A stretch of 64,000 bases of DNA from Curtobacterium sp. MR_MD2014 (GTDB lineage: Bacteria; Actinomycetota; Actinomycetes; Actinomycetales; Microbacteriaceae): NCBI RefSeq assembly GCF_000772085.1, contig NZ_CP009755.1, positions 3,100,001-3,164,000 of the forward strand, written 5' to 3'. The stretch's first letter is position 1. Each line of letters starts with the position of its first letter. The notes under the pieces are model-generated. The model was not told the origin of the DNA. It searched no databases and was given only the letters and a program-made list of their open reading frames with translations. This document shows positions 1-7,901 of the stretch, piece after piece. The position numbers and the translations under genes are program-made.

Positions 1-2
1 TG

Positions 3-92
3 CTCGCGGATCGTCTCGCCGCGCTGCCCGACGAGGACCGGATGACGGTCGCGCGCGCCCTCGCGATCCTCACGCCGCTCACCGACGACTGA
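3..92 (+). CDS. 3' end of a probable MarR-family regulator (partial)
   Basis: Only the last 29 codons lie inside the window, ending in TGA at 90-92. The tail has a run of Leu/Ala residues after an acidic turn (LPDEDR) and ends TPLTDD. This resembles the last dimerisation helix of MarR regulators, where an Asp/Glu-rich turn precedes an Ala/Leu helix. The next gene on the same strand is a drug-exporter-type MFS protein, a common MarR partner. No DNA-binding part is visible, so the family call rests on the tail and the context only. Confidence 0.45.
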   Translation, partial: LADRLAALPDEDRMTVARALAILTPLTDD

Positions 93-186
93 CCCCAGGA
101 AGAAGCCCACCACGTCCACGTCGACCTCCCCCGTCCCGACCGTCCCCGACGCCGGCACCACCGGCGGCAGCGGCTTCGGTCCGAAG

Positions 187-1527
187 TTGCTCGTCCCCGT
201 CCTGGTCGGACCGCTGCTCAACCCGATCAACACGACGATGGTGTCCGTGGCCCTCGCGCCGATCTCCCGCGACCTCGGCATCGGTGCCTCGCAGGCGATC
301 TGGCTCGTCGCCGCGCTCTACCTGGCGAGCGCGGTCGCGCAGCCGACGATGGGCAAGCTCGCCGACCGGTTCGGCCCGAAGAAGGTCTTCCTCACCGGAC
401 TCGTGATCGTCGGTGTCGCCGGCGTCGTGCCCGAGGTGCTGACCGGGTTCGGCGGGGCGGTCGCCGCACGGGTGCTGATCGGGATCGGGACGTCGTCGGC
501 GTACCCGGCCGCCCTCACCACCCTGCGGCAGCACTCCGCCAGGATCGGGAAGCCGACACCGCCGCTCGTGCTCGGGGCGCTCTCGATCACCTCGCTGGTC
601 TCCGCTGCGGCCGGGCCGCCCCTCGGCGGCGCACTGATCGCGGCGTTCGGCTGGCACGCGATCTTCCTGGTGAACGTCCCGCTCGCCGTGTTCGGCCTCG
701 TCGTCGCCGCGATGTGGCTGCCGTCCGACCGGCTCCGACCCCGTGACGCCGAGCAGCTGCCGGTCCGGACCGCGCTCGACCCGCTCGGCATGGTGCTCAT
801 GACCGGCGCGGTGTCGGCGCTCCTGGTGTTCCTGCTCGACCTCGGCGCCGGACTCTGGTGGCTGCTCGCGGTCGCCGTCGTGCTGCTCGTGGCGCTCGTG
901 CTCTGGGAACTGCGCGCGACGAAGCCCTTCGTCGACGTCCGCCTGCTCGTCCGGAACGGCGCGCTGTCCCGCACCTACGCGCGACTGTTCCTGACCTACC
1001 TGCTCGCCTACACGATGACGTACGGGTTCTCGCAGTGGGTGCAGGACGTCGCGGGCTACCCGAGCGACGTCGCCGGGTACCTGCAGCTCCCGGCAGCCGT
1101 CGTCGCCGGGGTGGTGTCGTTCATGGTCGCCCGACGCACCGCCGTCCGCCGGCCGCTCGTCGTCGCGGCGCTCGTCCCCCTGGTCGGCGCCGGGCTCCTG
1201 CTCCTGCTGCACGCCGGTTCGCCGCTCGTGCTGCTGCTCGTCGTGCCGGCGCTGTTCGGGGTGCCGCAGGCGCTGGCGTCGGTGTCGAACCAGGCAGCGC
1301 TGTACACGGTGGTGCCCTCGGAGTACATCGGTACCGCCGCCGGGCTGTCGCGCACGAGCATCTACATCGGCGCGATCGCGGCGTCCTCGCTGATCGGCGG
1401 GGTGTTCGGCCAGGCCCCGACCACGCCGGACCTGCACGTGCTCGCGTGGGTGATGCTCGGCGTCGGCGTGCTGCTCAGCGTGCTGACGCTCGCGGACCGG
1501 GCGCTGGCGCGGGCGGACCGGCGCTGA
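187..1527 (+). CDS. MFS transporter, DHA2-like drug exporter
   Basis: This is an integral membrane transporter, probably a proton-driven multidrug or metabolite exporter. The 446 residues are almost all hydrophobic helices. A motif-A loop (GKLADRFGPKK, about residues 56-66) follows helix 2, and a motif-C-like GPPLGG sits at 143-148, as in H+ antiporters; 12-14 helices fit the EmrB/QacA type. The start is uncertain. TTG at 187 is the first ordinary start codon in frame, but it has no Shine-Dalgarno and lies inside the first helix. The open frame continues upstream to 112, where ACG is preceded by AGGAAG at 97-102 with a 9-nt gap. The true protein may begin there with a Thr/Ser/Pro-rich cytoplasmic tail. 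The gene follows a probable MarR gene. Confidence 0.85.
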   Translation: MLVPVLVGPLLNPINTTMVSVALAPISRDLGIGASQAIWLVAALYLASAVAQPTMGKLADRFGPKKVFLTGLVIVGVAGVVPEVLTGFGGAVAARVLIGIGTSSAYPAALTTLRQHSARIGKPTPPLVLGALSITSLVSAAAGPPLGGALIAAFGWHAIFLVNVPLAVFGLVVAAMWLPSDRLRPRDAEQLPVRTALDPLGMVLMTGAVSALLVFLLDLGAGLWWLLAVAVVLLVALVLWELRATKPFVDVRLLVRNGALSRTYARLFLTYLLAYTMTYGFSQWVQDVAGYPSDVAGYLQLPAAVVAGVVSFMVARRTAVRRPLVVAALVPLVGAGLLLLLHAGSPLVLLLVVPALFGVPQALASVSNQAALYTVVPSEYIGTAAGLSRTSIYIGAIAASSLIGGVFGQAPTTPDLHVLAWVMLGVGVLLSVLTLADRALARADRR

Positions 1528-1536
1528 CGTGGCGCG

Positions 1537-2199
1537 TCAGTGCTCGGCGCCGATCGCCGCTTCGATCTCGTCGGCCCAGTCGGTCAGCCTCCGCTCGACA
1601 CCCGCCAACTCGGCGGGGGTAACGCCGTACTCACGCACACGCCGCGAACCGATCCTCCGCACCTGTCGGAGCGCCTCGGCGAAGAGCTGTCGATCGAAGC
1701 CGTCGTCGTGTTCGGCTGCGCCGTCGAGGAGCTCGGCGTCCGAGAACCTCCCGCTCCGGCGGATCGCGTCGACGTCGAGGTAGTCTCGCGCTTCCGCACG
1801 CGAGAACAAGGCTGCAACCTTGTTCGACACCGCGTCGTACTCGTCGAGCACCGGGCCGAGGGCGAGCACGACGGGTTGCCGAGCGCGCCAGTCGACTCCC
1901 AGGTCGACCTCGACCACCTCACCATCGAGCGTGACCCGCAGCCTGGCGAAGAGCTCGAAGCGTCTGGCGACGGCGACGACGAAGCCCTCGGAGGCGAGCT
2001 GCGCGATGACATCGCCGAGAGCGCGCTCGAACCCACCTGCGTCCCGTCGGTCGGTGAAGAGGTCCACATCAGCAGTGGGGCGAGCCGTGAACCCGTGCTC
2101 ACGGATGGCACCCGACCCTGCCAGTGCGAACCCGGAGTCGTCGGTCGCGGCGAGGGCGATCGACGCCACGCGTCGCTGCATCGCCTCGCTCGCGATCAC
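1537..2199 (-). CDS. AbiEii/AbiGii-like nucleotidyltransferase
   Basis: This 220-residue protein carries the minimal nucleotidyltransferase signature: GSG at 28-30 followed by ADVDLF with Asp44 and Asp46. That spacing is typical of the pol-beta/AbiEii fold, where the GS loop binds the nucleotide and the DxD carboxylates bind metal. GTG at 2199 is chosen because it overlaps the stop of the upstream gene as GTGA (2199-2196), implying translational coupling; ATG at 2181 is a possible internal start. The partner is a 107-residue protein of unknown family. In AbiEii-type toxin-antitoxin systems a nucleotidyltransferase toxin follows its antitoxin gene in the same way. Here the partner does not look like AbiEi, so the TA role is inference. 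Confidence 0.75.
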   Translation of the reverse strand: MIASEAMQRRVASIALAATDDSGFALAGSGAIREHGFTARPTADVDLFTDRRDAGGFERALGDVIAQLASEGFVVAVARRFELFARLRVTLDGEVVEVDLGVDWRARQPVVLALGPVLDEYDAVSNKVAALFSRAEARDYLDVDAIRRSGRFSDAELLDGAAEHDDGFDRQLFAEALRQVRRIGSRRVREYGVTPAELAGVERRLTDWADEIEAAIGAEH

Positions 2200-2519
2200 G
2201 AGACGAGTTCGGGGAACCGGCTCTCCCACGCACGTCGGATCCGGACGGGCAGGAAGAGCCGCGACCACCATCGCCGGAGGACCGCCGGACTGACCAGGGC
2301 CTGGACGTCAGCAAGCGTGCCCTCACGCAGGGTTGCTTCGTACGCCTTCGCGACATCGTCCCAGTGGGCCAGGTCGACGACCGGGTCGGGCCCCCAGTAC
2401 ACCGTGTCGGGGAGCCGGAGCGAGCCCTCGGCCGGGCCCGTGAGATCGTCCAAGCTGGCGGGCACGGCGAAGCCGCGCGTGGCCTGGGTGCGGACCCGCA
2501 CCGCTGAGTCGATCGTCAT
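2196..2519 (-). CDS. small protein coupled to nucleotidyltransferase, possible antitoxin
   Basis: This soluble 107-residue protein is of a family I do not recognise. The start ATG at 2519 follows a strong purine-rich site (GGAGAGGGGAGG). The middle contains a Trp/Asp-rich stretch (YWGPDPVVDLAHWDD), and the C-terminus is basic and Trp-rich (RRWWSRLFLPVRIRRAWE). There is no membrane helix or signal peptide. The stop codon overlaps the GTG of the downstream nucleotidyltransferase by 4 bp, so the two are made together. Position and size suit an antitoxin or substrate adaptor, but no sequence motif proves this. It diverges from purU. Confidence 0.7.
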   Translation of the reverse strand: MTIDSAVRVRTQATRGFAVPASLDDLTGPAEGSLRLPDTVYWGPDPVVDLAHWDDVAKAYEATLREGTLADVQALVSPAVLRRWWSRLFLPVRIRRAWESRFPELVS

Positions 2520-2641
2520 CGCACCCTCCCCTCTCCAGGGTACCGATGCCCCCACGACAGGACCAGCCCCTGTGGACGCGGCGCCCGGGGGGGGTCAGCC
2601 CCGGCCTGTCGGCGACGTGGGCCGCACGTCGGACGCGCCAC

Positions 2642-2654
2642 GGGCCTCCCGGCC
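2642..2654. repeat. solitary half-site of the GGCCGGGAGGC palindrome family
   Basis: The bases GGGCCTCCCGGCC between the nucleotidyltransferase pair and purU match one arm of the dispersed palindromes described at 13218, 26692, 32609, 46066 and elsewhere. No second arm is present nearby. It lies about 40 bp upstream of the purU start. Confidence 0.4.
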
Positions 2655-2695
2655 GAACCGCCGGAACGCCGGAGCGCCCCGGTACCCTGATCTCC

Positions 2696-3556
2696 GTGAC
2701 CGCCCCGAACCCCACGCACTGGACCCTCACGCTCGTCTGCGACGACCAGCCCGGGATCGTGCACGCCGTCTCCGGAGCCGTGGTCGCGGCGAACGGCAAC
2801 ATCACCGAGTCGCAGCAGTTCTCGAGCGCCGACACGAACTCGTTCTTCATGCGCCTGCAGGTCATGGCGCCGGTCGACCGCGAGACGTTCGAGCAGGCCC
2901 TCGCACCCGTCGTCGAGCGCTACGGCATGCGGGTCCAGCTCGACGTGGTCGGGCGTCCGATGCGCACCCTGGTGCTCGTGTCGAAGGCCGGGCACTGCCT
3001 GAACGACCTGCTCTACCGGCAGCGCGGCGGCCAGCTGCCGATCGAGGTCCCCCTCGTGCTGTCGAACCACGCCGACCTGTCCGGGCTGGCGGCGTTCTAC
3101 TCCGTGCCGTTCGAGCACCGACCGGTCACCGACGCGGACGCGAAGCGGGCGATGGAGCAGCGGATCCTCGAGGCCGTCGAGGAGCACGACATCGAACTCG
3201 TCGTCCTCGCCCGCTACATGCAGATCCTGTCGCCGGAGCTGTGCGCCGCGCTCGAGGGCCGCGCCGTCAACATCCACCACTCGTTCCTGCCCGGCTTCAA
3301 GGGCGCCAACCCGTACCGGCAGGCGCACGCGCGCGGCGTCAAGCTCATCGGTGCGACGGCGCACTTCGTGACGAGCGACCTCGACGAGGGCCCGATCATC
3401 GAGCAGAACGTCGTCCGGGTCGACCACACGAAGGAGCCCGCCGAGCTGGTCTCGATCGGCCAGGACGAGGAGTCCCGGACGCTGACGCAGGCGGTGCGCT
3501 GGATCGCGGAGGACCGCGTCCTCCTCGACGGCGCCCGCACGATCATCTTCAGGTAG
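2696..3556 (+). CDS. purU: formyltetrahydrofolate deformylase
   Basis: PurU hydrolyses 10-formyl-tetrahydrofolate to formate and tetrahydrofolate in the cytosol, balancing the one-carbon pool and feeding formate to purine synthesis. An N-terminal ACT domain (about 10-85, DDQPGIVHAVSG) is followed by a formyltransferase-fold domain (90-280). The catalytic triad is visible as Asn192 and His194 in NIHHSFLPGFKG and Asp230 in SDLDEGPII. The GTG start at 2696 gives 286 residues, the usual family length; an upstream ATG in frame would add about 50 low-complexity residues with no homologous look. The next gene begins 7 bp downstream of the stop. Confidence 0.95.
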   Translation: MTAPNPTHWTLTLVCDDQPGIVHAVSGAVVAANGNITESQQFSSADTNSFFMRLQVMAPVDRETFEQALAPVVERYGMRVQLDVVGRPMRTLVLVSKAGHCLNDLLYRQRGGQLPIEVPLVLSNHADLSGLAAFYSVPFEHRPVTDADAKRAMEQRILEAVEEHDIELVVLARYMQILSPELCAALEGRAVNIHHSFLPGFKGANPYRQAHARGVKLIGATAHFVTSDLDEGPIIEQNVVRVDHTKEPAELVSIGQDEESRTLTQAVRWIAEDRVLLDGARTIIFR

Positions 3557-3563
3557 GCACCGC

Positions 3564-3977
3564 ATGACGAACGCACCGCAGAGCCCCGTCGACTGGGGCG
3601 ACGTCCCGCCGCCCACGGACCCGGCACCCGCACGCCGCCGGGCCTCCGTCTCCGGCTGGACGGTGCTGCGCGTGCTCGTGTGCGCGTTCGGGCTGCTGTC
3701 ACTGGCGTACTGGGGCTACCTCGCGTGGCCGTTCCCGTTCCCGGGGGTGCTGTTCATGGTCGGGGCACCGCTGTTCGCCGCGGTCGTCTGGTTCCTCTTC
3801 CGTTCGCCGCGCTCGCCGATCGACACCGACGTGGTGGGCAAGGTGGTCGTCGAGACCGCGCTGGTGATCGCGGCCGGTGGCGCCTGGGTGTCGCTCGGGC
3901 ACCCGGTGGTCGGGTTGGTCTTCGTGCTGGTCGCGGCGCTCTCCGGCGTGGTCGCGTTCCGGCGGGAGACGGCGTGA
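3564..3977 (+). CDS. YrdB-like membrane protein (DUF2568)
   Basis: This 137-residue protein has a Pro/Ala-rich N-terminal 28 residues and then four hydrophobic helices, with a short cytoplasmic loop (FRSPRSPIDTD) between helices 2 and 3. The pattern and length fit the YrdB/DUF2568 family, whose function is unknown. The stop overlaps the GTG start of nagA by 4 bp (GTGA, 3974-3977), so the pair is probably co-translated. Whether it has any role in amino-sugar metabolism is open. Confidence 0.8.
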   Translation: MTNAPQSPVDWGDVPPPTDPAPARRRASVSGWTVLRVLVCAFGLLSLAYWGYLAWPFPFPGVLFMVGAPLFAAVVWFLFRSPRSPIDTDVVGKVVVETALVIAAGGAWVSLGHPVVGLVFVLVAALSGVVAFRRETA

Positions 3978-5257
3978 GCTCCGGGCCCGCGTCGGTGTCC
4001 GGCCTCGGCTCCGGGTCCGGGTCCGGGTCCGGCTCCGGGTCCGGGTCCAGGTCCGGCTCCGGCTCCGGGTCCGGCTCCGGCTCCGGCTCCGGCTCCGGGT
4101 CCGGTCTGGAGGCGCGGCGCACGCTGGTCCGAGCCGGTCGCCTGGTCGACGAGGCCGGTTCCACGGCCGACGGGTGGGTCCTGCTCGCCGGCGACGTGAT
4201 CGAAGCGGTGGGGTCCGGCGCCGACGCGCCCAGCGCCCCGGACGTGGTCGACCTCGGCGACGCCGTCCTGACGCCCGGGTTCATCGACCTGCACGGGCAC
4301 GGTGGTGGTGGCGCGGCCTACGAGGACGACACCTTCGACGCGGCGCTCGCCGTGCACCGGACGCACGGGACGACCCGCTCGGTCCTGTCCCTCGTCGCGA
4401 ACCCCTCGGCAGCGCTCGCGACGTCGCTCGAGCGCATCCGCACCGTCGCCGCGACGGACCCGCTCGTGCTCGGCGCGCACCTGGAGGGGCCGTTCCTCTC
4501 CCCCGACAACCGGGGCGCCCACAACGCCGCCCACCTGGTCGATCCGTCGCCGGCGGCCGTGGACGCCCTGCTCGACGCGGGTGCCGGGGTCCTGCGGCAG
4601 GTCACGATCGCGCCCGAGCTGCCGGGAGCGCTGGACGCCGTCCGCCGCTTCGTCGACGCCGGGGTCGCCGTCGCCGTCGGACACACCGTCTGCTCGTACG
4701 ACCAGGCCCGGGCGGCCTTCGACGCCGGTGCCACCGTGCTCACCCACGCGTGCAACGCAATGCCGGGGTTGCACCACCGGGCGCCGGGTCCGATCGCCGC
4801 GGCGACCGAGGACGACCGCGTGACGCTCGAGCTCATCCTCGACGGTGTGCACGTGCACCCCGCCGTCGCCCGCGTGCTGCTCCGTGCGGCGCCGGGGCGC
4901 GTCGCACTGATCACCGACGCGATGGCCGCGGCCGGGTCGCCCGACGGCTCCTACGCGCTCGGGTCGCTGACGGTGGACGTGGTGGACGGCGTCGCGCGCG
5001 TCGCCGGGACGGACACGATCGCGGGTTCGACGCTGACGCAGGACGCGGCGCTGCGGCTCGCCGTGTCGGCCGCCGGAGCGTCGCTGCCCGAGGCGGTCGC
5101 GGCGCTGACGAGCGTGCCGGCAGCGGCGCTCGGGCTCGGGGACCGGCTGGGCCGGGTCGCGCCCGGGTACGCCGCGGACCTCGTGGCGCTCTCCCCCGCG
5201 CTCGAGGTGCAGCGGGTGTGGGGCGCCGGTCGGGAGCTGGTGCCCGCCAGGTCTTGA
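3974..5257 (+). CDS. nagA: N-acetylglucosamine-6-phosphate deacetylase with Gly-Ser tail
   Basis: NagA removes acetate from GlcNAc-6-phosphate to give glucosamine-6-phosphate, the substrate of NagB (encoded at 11008). The amidohydrolase fold is clear: HGHG metal motif at about 107-110, HLEGPF, GHT, HACNAM and the catalytic Asp in LITDAM. GTG at 3974 overlaps the stop of the preceding gene (GTGA), and no other start exists before the catalytic domain. The first 44 residues are therefore translated, including an uninterrupted Gly-Ser dipeptide tract (about 12-44, one Arg) that normal NagA proteins of 380-400 residues lack. Total length is 427. No DasR-type site was seen upstream, unlike nagB. 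Confidence 0.92.
   Translation: MSSGPASVSGLGSGSGSGSGSGSGSRSGSGSGSGSGSGSGSGSGLEARRTLVRAGRLVDEAGSTADGWVLLAGDVIEAVGSGADAPSAPDVVDLGDAVLTPGFIDLHGHGGGGAAYEDDTFDAALAVHRTHGTTRSVLSLVANPSAALATSLERIRTVAATDPLVLGAHLEGPFLSPDNRGAHNAAHLVDPSPAAVDALLDAGAGVLRQVTIAPELPGALDAVRRFVDAGVAVAVGHTVCSYDQARAAFDAGATVLTHACNAMPGLHHRAPGPIAAATEDDRVTLELILDGVHVHPAVARVLLRAAPGRVALITDAMAAAGSPDGSYALGSLTVDVVDGVARVAGTDTIAGSTLTQDAALRLAVSAAGASLPEAVAALTSVPAAALGLGDRLGRVAPGYAADLVALSPALEVQRVWGAGRELVPARS
4007..4105 (+). repeat. hexanucleotide repeat (TCCGGG/TCCGGC) inside nagA
   Basis: About 16 tandem copies of a 6-bp unit, TCCGGG or TCCGGC with one TCCAGG variant, encode the Gly-Ser tract at the N-terminus of NagA. Because the unit is a multiple of three, a slippage gain or loss would change tail length without breaking the frame. 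Confidence 0.9.
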
Positions 5258-5288
5258 CCCGGGCGGCGCGCGGCGGGACCATCTCCGC

Positions 5289-5690
5289 ATGGCGCTCTAC
5301 GTCTCCTGCCCGGTCGAGAGCGTCGAGCGCGCCACCGCGTTCTACAGGGCCCTCGGGTGGACCATCGACCCGCGGATGTCGCGGGACGACGTCGCGTGCG
5401 TCGTGTTCGGGACCGACCAGTACCTGATGCTCAGCAGCCGAGAGGCCTACGCGAGCGTCGGCGGCACGGAGGACCTGGTGGGTGGACCGGGCACCCCGTC
5501 GAAGGTCACGCTCTCGTTCGACCTCGACAGCCGACAGGCCGTCGACGAGCTGGTCGAGCGGGCCCGCGCTGCCGGCGGGCGGATCGGGGACACCGACGAG
5601 TACCCGTTCATGTACCAGCGGCAGTTCGACGACCCGGACGGGTACCACTGGTCGCCGTTCTGGATGCACCCCGACACCGCCAGCGCGTGA
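5289..5690 (+). CDS. VOC-family (glyoxalase/dioxygenase fold) protein
   Basis: This 133-residue cytosolic protein has the beta-alpha-beta-beta-beta pattern of a vicinal-oxygen-chelate domain. It has an opening strand (LYVSCPVESVERATAFYRALGW), a middle FDLDS strand and a closing DPDGYHWSPFWMHP that carries typical late metal- or ligand-binding residues. The family includes glyoxalases and antibiotic-binding proteins, so no substrate can be named. The gene stands between nagA and the convergent fucosidase gene. Confidence 0.85.
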   Translation: MALYVSCPVESVERATAFYRALGWTIDPRMSRDDVACVVFGTDQYLMLSSREAYASVGGTEDLVGGPGTPSKVTLSFDLDSRQAVDELVERARAAGGRIGDTDEYPFMYQRQFDDPDGYHWSPFWMHPDTASA

Positions 5691-5717
5691 CCTCGTCCGC
5701 GCGCTCCCGCCGGACGG

Positions 5718-7262
5718 TCACTGGTGCAGGAAGTCCTGACGGGGCTGCTCCTGCTCCGGCGCGAAGCGGATCCGCAGCACGGGTCCGCTGTCCTCGGTCG
5801 TGGAGCCGCTGACCTCCACCTCGAGGGCGTCCGGGGTCCGGTCCCACCGCGTGACGGTCCCGGAGCCGAGCACCGCGACGTCGCTGATCGTGCGGGTGAG
5901 GAGCGCCGACGCCGACCCGAGCGACCGCAGTCGTACGACGCCGTCGTCGGGCCGGGCGAGCAGGACCGCGTAGAGGGAGTCGCCCGTGACATCGTGCCGC
6001 ACGGTGTACCGGACGTCTTCCGCCGTGTACGCCGGAGCGGCAGCGTCGACGAACGACCCGGCGGTCACCGCGGTCGGTCCCTCGGACGGTACGGTCCAGG
6101 GCCGGGTGCCGTAGATCGCCTCGCCGTGCAGGCCGAGCCAGTGCCCGATGCCCTCGAGCAGGCGCTGCTCCTCGACCGGGATCGTGCCGTCCGGCTTCGG
6201 GCCGACGTTGAGCAGCAGGACCCCGCGCTTCGCGACGACGTCGACGAGCTCGGCGACGAGTTCGCGCACGCTCTTGTACTCGTGCCCCTCGACCCAGCAC
6301 CAGGAGGTCCGGGACACCGACGTGTCGTTCTGCCACACGGTCGGCTCGGTGCCCGCCACGGCTCCGCGCTCGATGTCGTAGACCGCGGTGCCGGGCGCGA
6401 AGGCTCCCCACTTGTAGTTGATGACGACCTCGCGTCCCCACTCGGCCGCCCGGTTGTAGTAGTACGCGGCGAGGGTCTGCAGCACCGGGGCGAACGCCGG
6501 TTGCTCGATCCACCAGTCGAACCAGAGCACCTGCGGCCGGTACTTCTCGATGACCTCGACGGTGCGCAGGAGCCAGTCCTCGAGGAACCGCTCGTTCGGA
6601 GCCGTCTCCTCACGCTGCGCGGGACCGTAGAAGTCCGACCACCGCGGGTCGAGCACGTCGGAGTCGAACCGGGCACCGCCGTTCATGAAGAACCAGTGCT
6701 CGGCACGGTGCGACGAGGCACCGCGGACCATCCAGGCCTCGTCGACCGCTCGGGAGAGGTCGCCGAAGACGTCGCGCCGTGGCCCCATCCGTGCGGCACT
6801 CCAGCGGGACCGGTCCGTGTCGTACATCGCGAACCCGTCGTGGTGCTCAGCGACGGGCACGACGAACTGCGCACCCGCACGACGGAACAGCGCTGCCCAC
6901 GCGGCCGGGTCGAAGTGCTCCATCGTGAACGACGGGATGAAGTCCTTGTACCCGAAGTCGCGGTGCTCGCCGTGCGTCGCGAGGTGGTGCTCGTACGCGT
7001 CGGTGCCCTGCCGGTACATCTCGCGGGAGTACCACTCGTTGCCGAACGCCGGGACGGAGTACACGCCCCAGTGCAGGAAGACCCCGAACTTCGCGTCCTC
7101 GTACCAGCGTGGAGGCTCGTAGGCCGCCAGGGAATCCCACGTCGCGTCGAAGGGTCCGGCGGCGACGACCTCGTGCACGGCACGCAGCGCCTCGGTGTTG
7201 TCGCTGACGTCGACCGGCTCCGGGAGCGACTCCGGGTCGAGCGGTCCGTGGCGGTCCGGCAT
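5718..7262 (-). CDS. GH29 alpha-L-fucosidase
   Basis: This retaining glycosidase releases L-fucose from glycans. The N-terminal barrel has the family hallmarks: FGVFLHWG near the start, the substrate-binding EHHDGFAMY, and the nucleophile region LWFDWW. A later RGVLLLNVGPKPDG precedes the C-terminal beta-sandwich. The ATG at 7262 follows AAGGAG at a 7-nt gap; the frame extends 12 codons further but without a better site. At 514 residues it is a normal GH29 length. No signal peptide is visible, so it probably acts on imported oligosaccharides. It lies near nagA/nagB and the mannosidase cluster, consistent with glycan scavenging. Confidence 0.93.
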   Translation of the reverse strand: MPDRHGPLDPESLPEPVDVSDNTEALRAVHEVVAAGPFDATWDSLAAYEPPRWYEDAKFGVFLHWGVYSVPAFGNEWYSREMYRQGTDAYEHHLATHGEHRDFGYKDFIPSFTMEHFDPAAWAALFRRAGAQFVVPVAEHHDGFAMYDTDRSRWSAARMGPRRDVFGDLSRAVDEAWMVRGASSHRAEHWFFMNGGARFDSDVLDPRWSDFYGPAQREETAPNERFLEDWLLRTVEVIEKYRPQVLWFDWWIEQPAFAPVLQTLAAYYYNRAAEWGREVVINYKWGAFAPGTAVYDIERGAVAGTEPTVWQNDTSVSRTSWCWVEGHEYKSVRELVAELVDVVAKRGVLLLNVGPKPDGTIPVEEQRLLEGIGHWLGLHGEAIYGTRPWTVPSEGPTAVTAGSFVDAAAPAYTAEDVRYTVRHDVTGDSLYAVLLARPDDGVVRLRSLGSASALLTRTISDVAVLGSGTVTRWDRTPDALEVEVSGSTTEDSGPVLRIRFAPEQEQPRQDFLHQ

Positions 7263-7346
7263 GGGGCACTCCTTCGTGCGTCGGATGCGGTCCCCCACTT
7301 CTACCGGTCGAGTTCGGGAGTCGGGTGGGTCACGGATGCCCGACGG

Positions 7347-7847
7347 TCAGGGCAGCCGGACGACGACCTCGGCGGTCGAGGGCCCACCGCACTGCTCGGA
7401 CCCGCCGTGCCGCACCCACGTGAAGTGGACGCCGCGCTCGACGAGCACCCGGCCGTCCGCGCCGAGGACCGCCACGTGCCCGCGCCCCGCGGTGTCCGGC
7501 GAGGTCGGCACGGACCACACGTCCCCGTCGCGTTCGACCATGGGGAGCACTGCCGTCGGCGCCGTGCCGTCCGGCAGTGTCCCGACCGCTGGCGCGCCCG
7601 GTGTGGCTTCCCCAGGGGCGGTCGGCACGGCTGGTTCGGGCGGCACCCTGGGCGTGCAGTCCGGGCCCTGGCAGACGACGACGCCCGCGACGCCGGACGC
7701 CGGGTCCGCCGAACCCGGGACCTCGACGGCGACGGTGTCAGTCCGACCGATCGCCGTGCACGCCGTCGGCCCGATGCCGGCGCAGCCGGTCGTCACGAGC
7801 ACCAGCACGGCCGACGCCGTGGCGAGTCCCCTCGTCCCCCGACGCAT
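7347..7847 (-). CDS. putative lipoprotein
   Basis: This 166-residue exported protein starts MRRGTRG, then a hydrophobic stretch ending in the lipobox VTTGC, so it is probably lipid-anchored outside the membrane. The mature part is Pro/Ala/Thr-rich. It contains several Cys residues (CTAIG, VCQGPDC, EQCGG) and ends in a strand-like TAEVVVRLP. I do not recognise the family. ATG at 7847 is preferred over an upstream ATG because it places the Arg residues directly before the hydrophobic core. Confidence 0.65.
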   Translation of the reverse strand: MRRGTRGLATASAVLVLVTTGCAGIGPTACTAIGRTDTVAVEVPGSADPASGVAGVVVCQGPDCTPRVPPEPAVPTAPGEATPGAPAVGTLPDGTAPTAVLPMVERDGDVWSVPTSPDTAGRGHVAVLGADGRVLVERGVHFTWVRHGGSEQCGGPSTAEVVVRLP

Positions 7848-7901
7848 GCGTCCATCGTCACCGATCGATCGCGGACGGGTGGTCACGATCCGGCGACGGT
7901 G

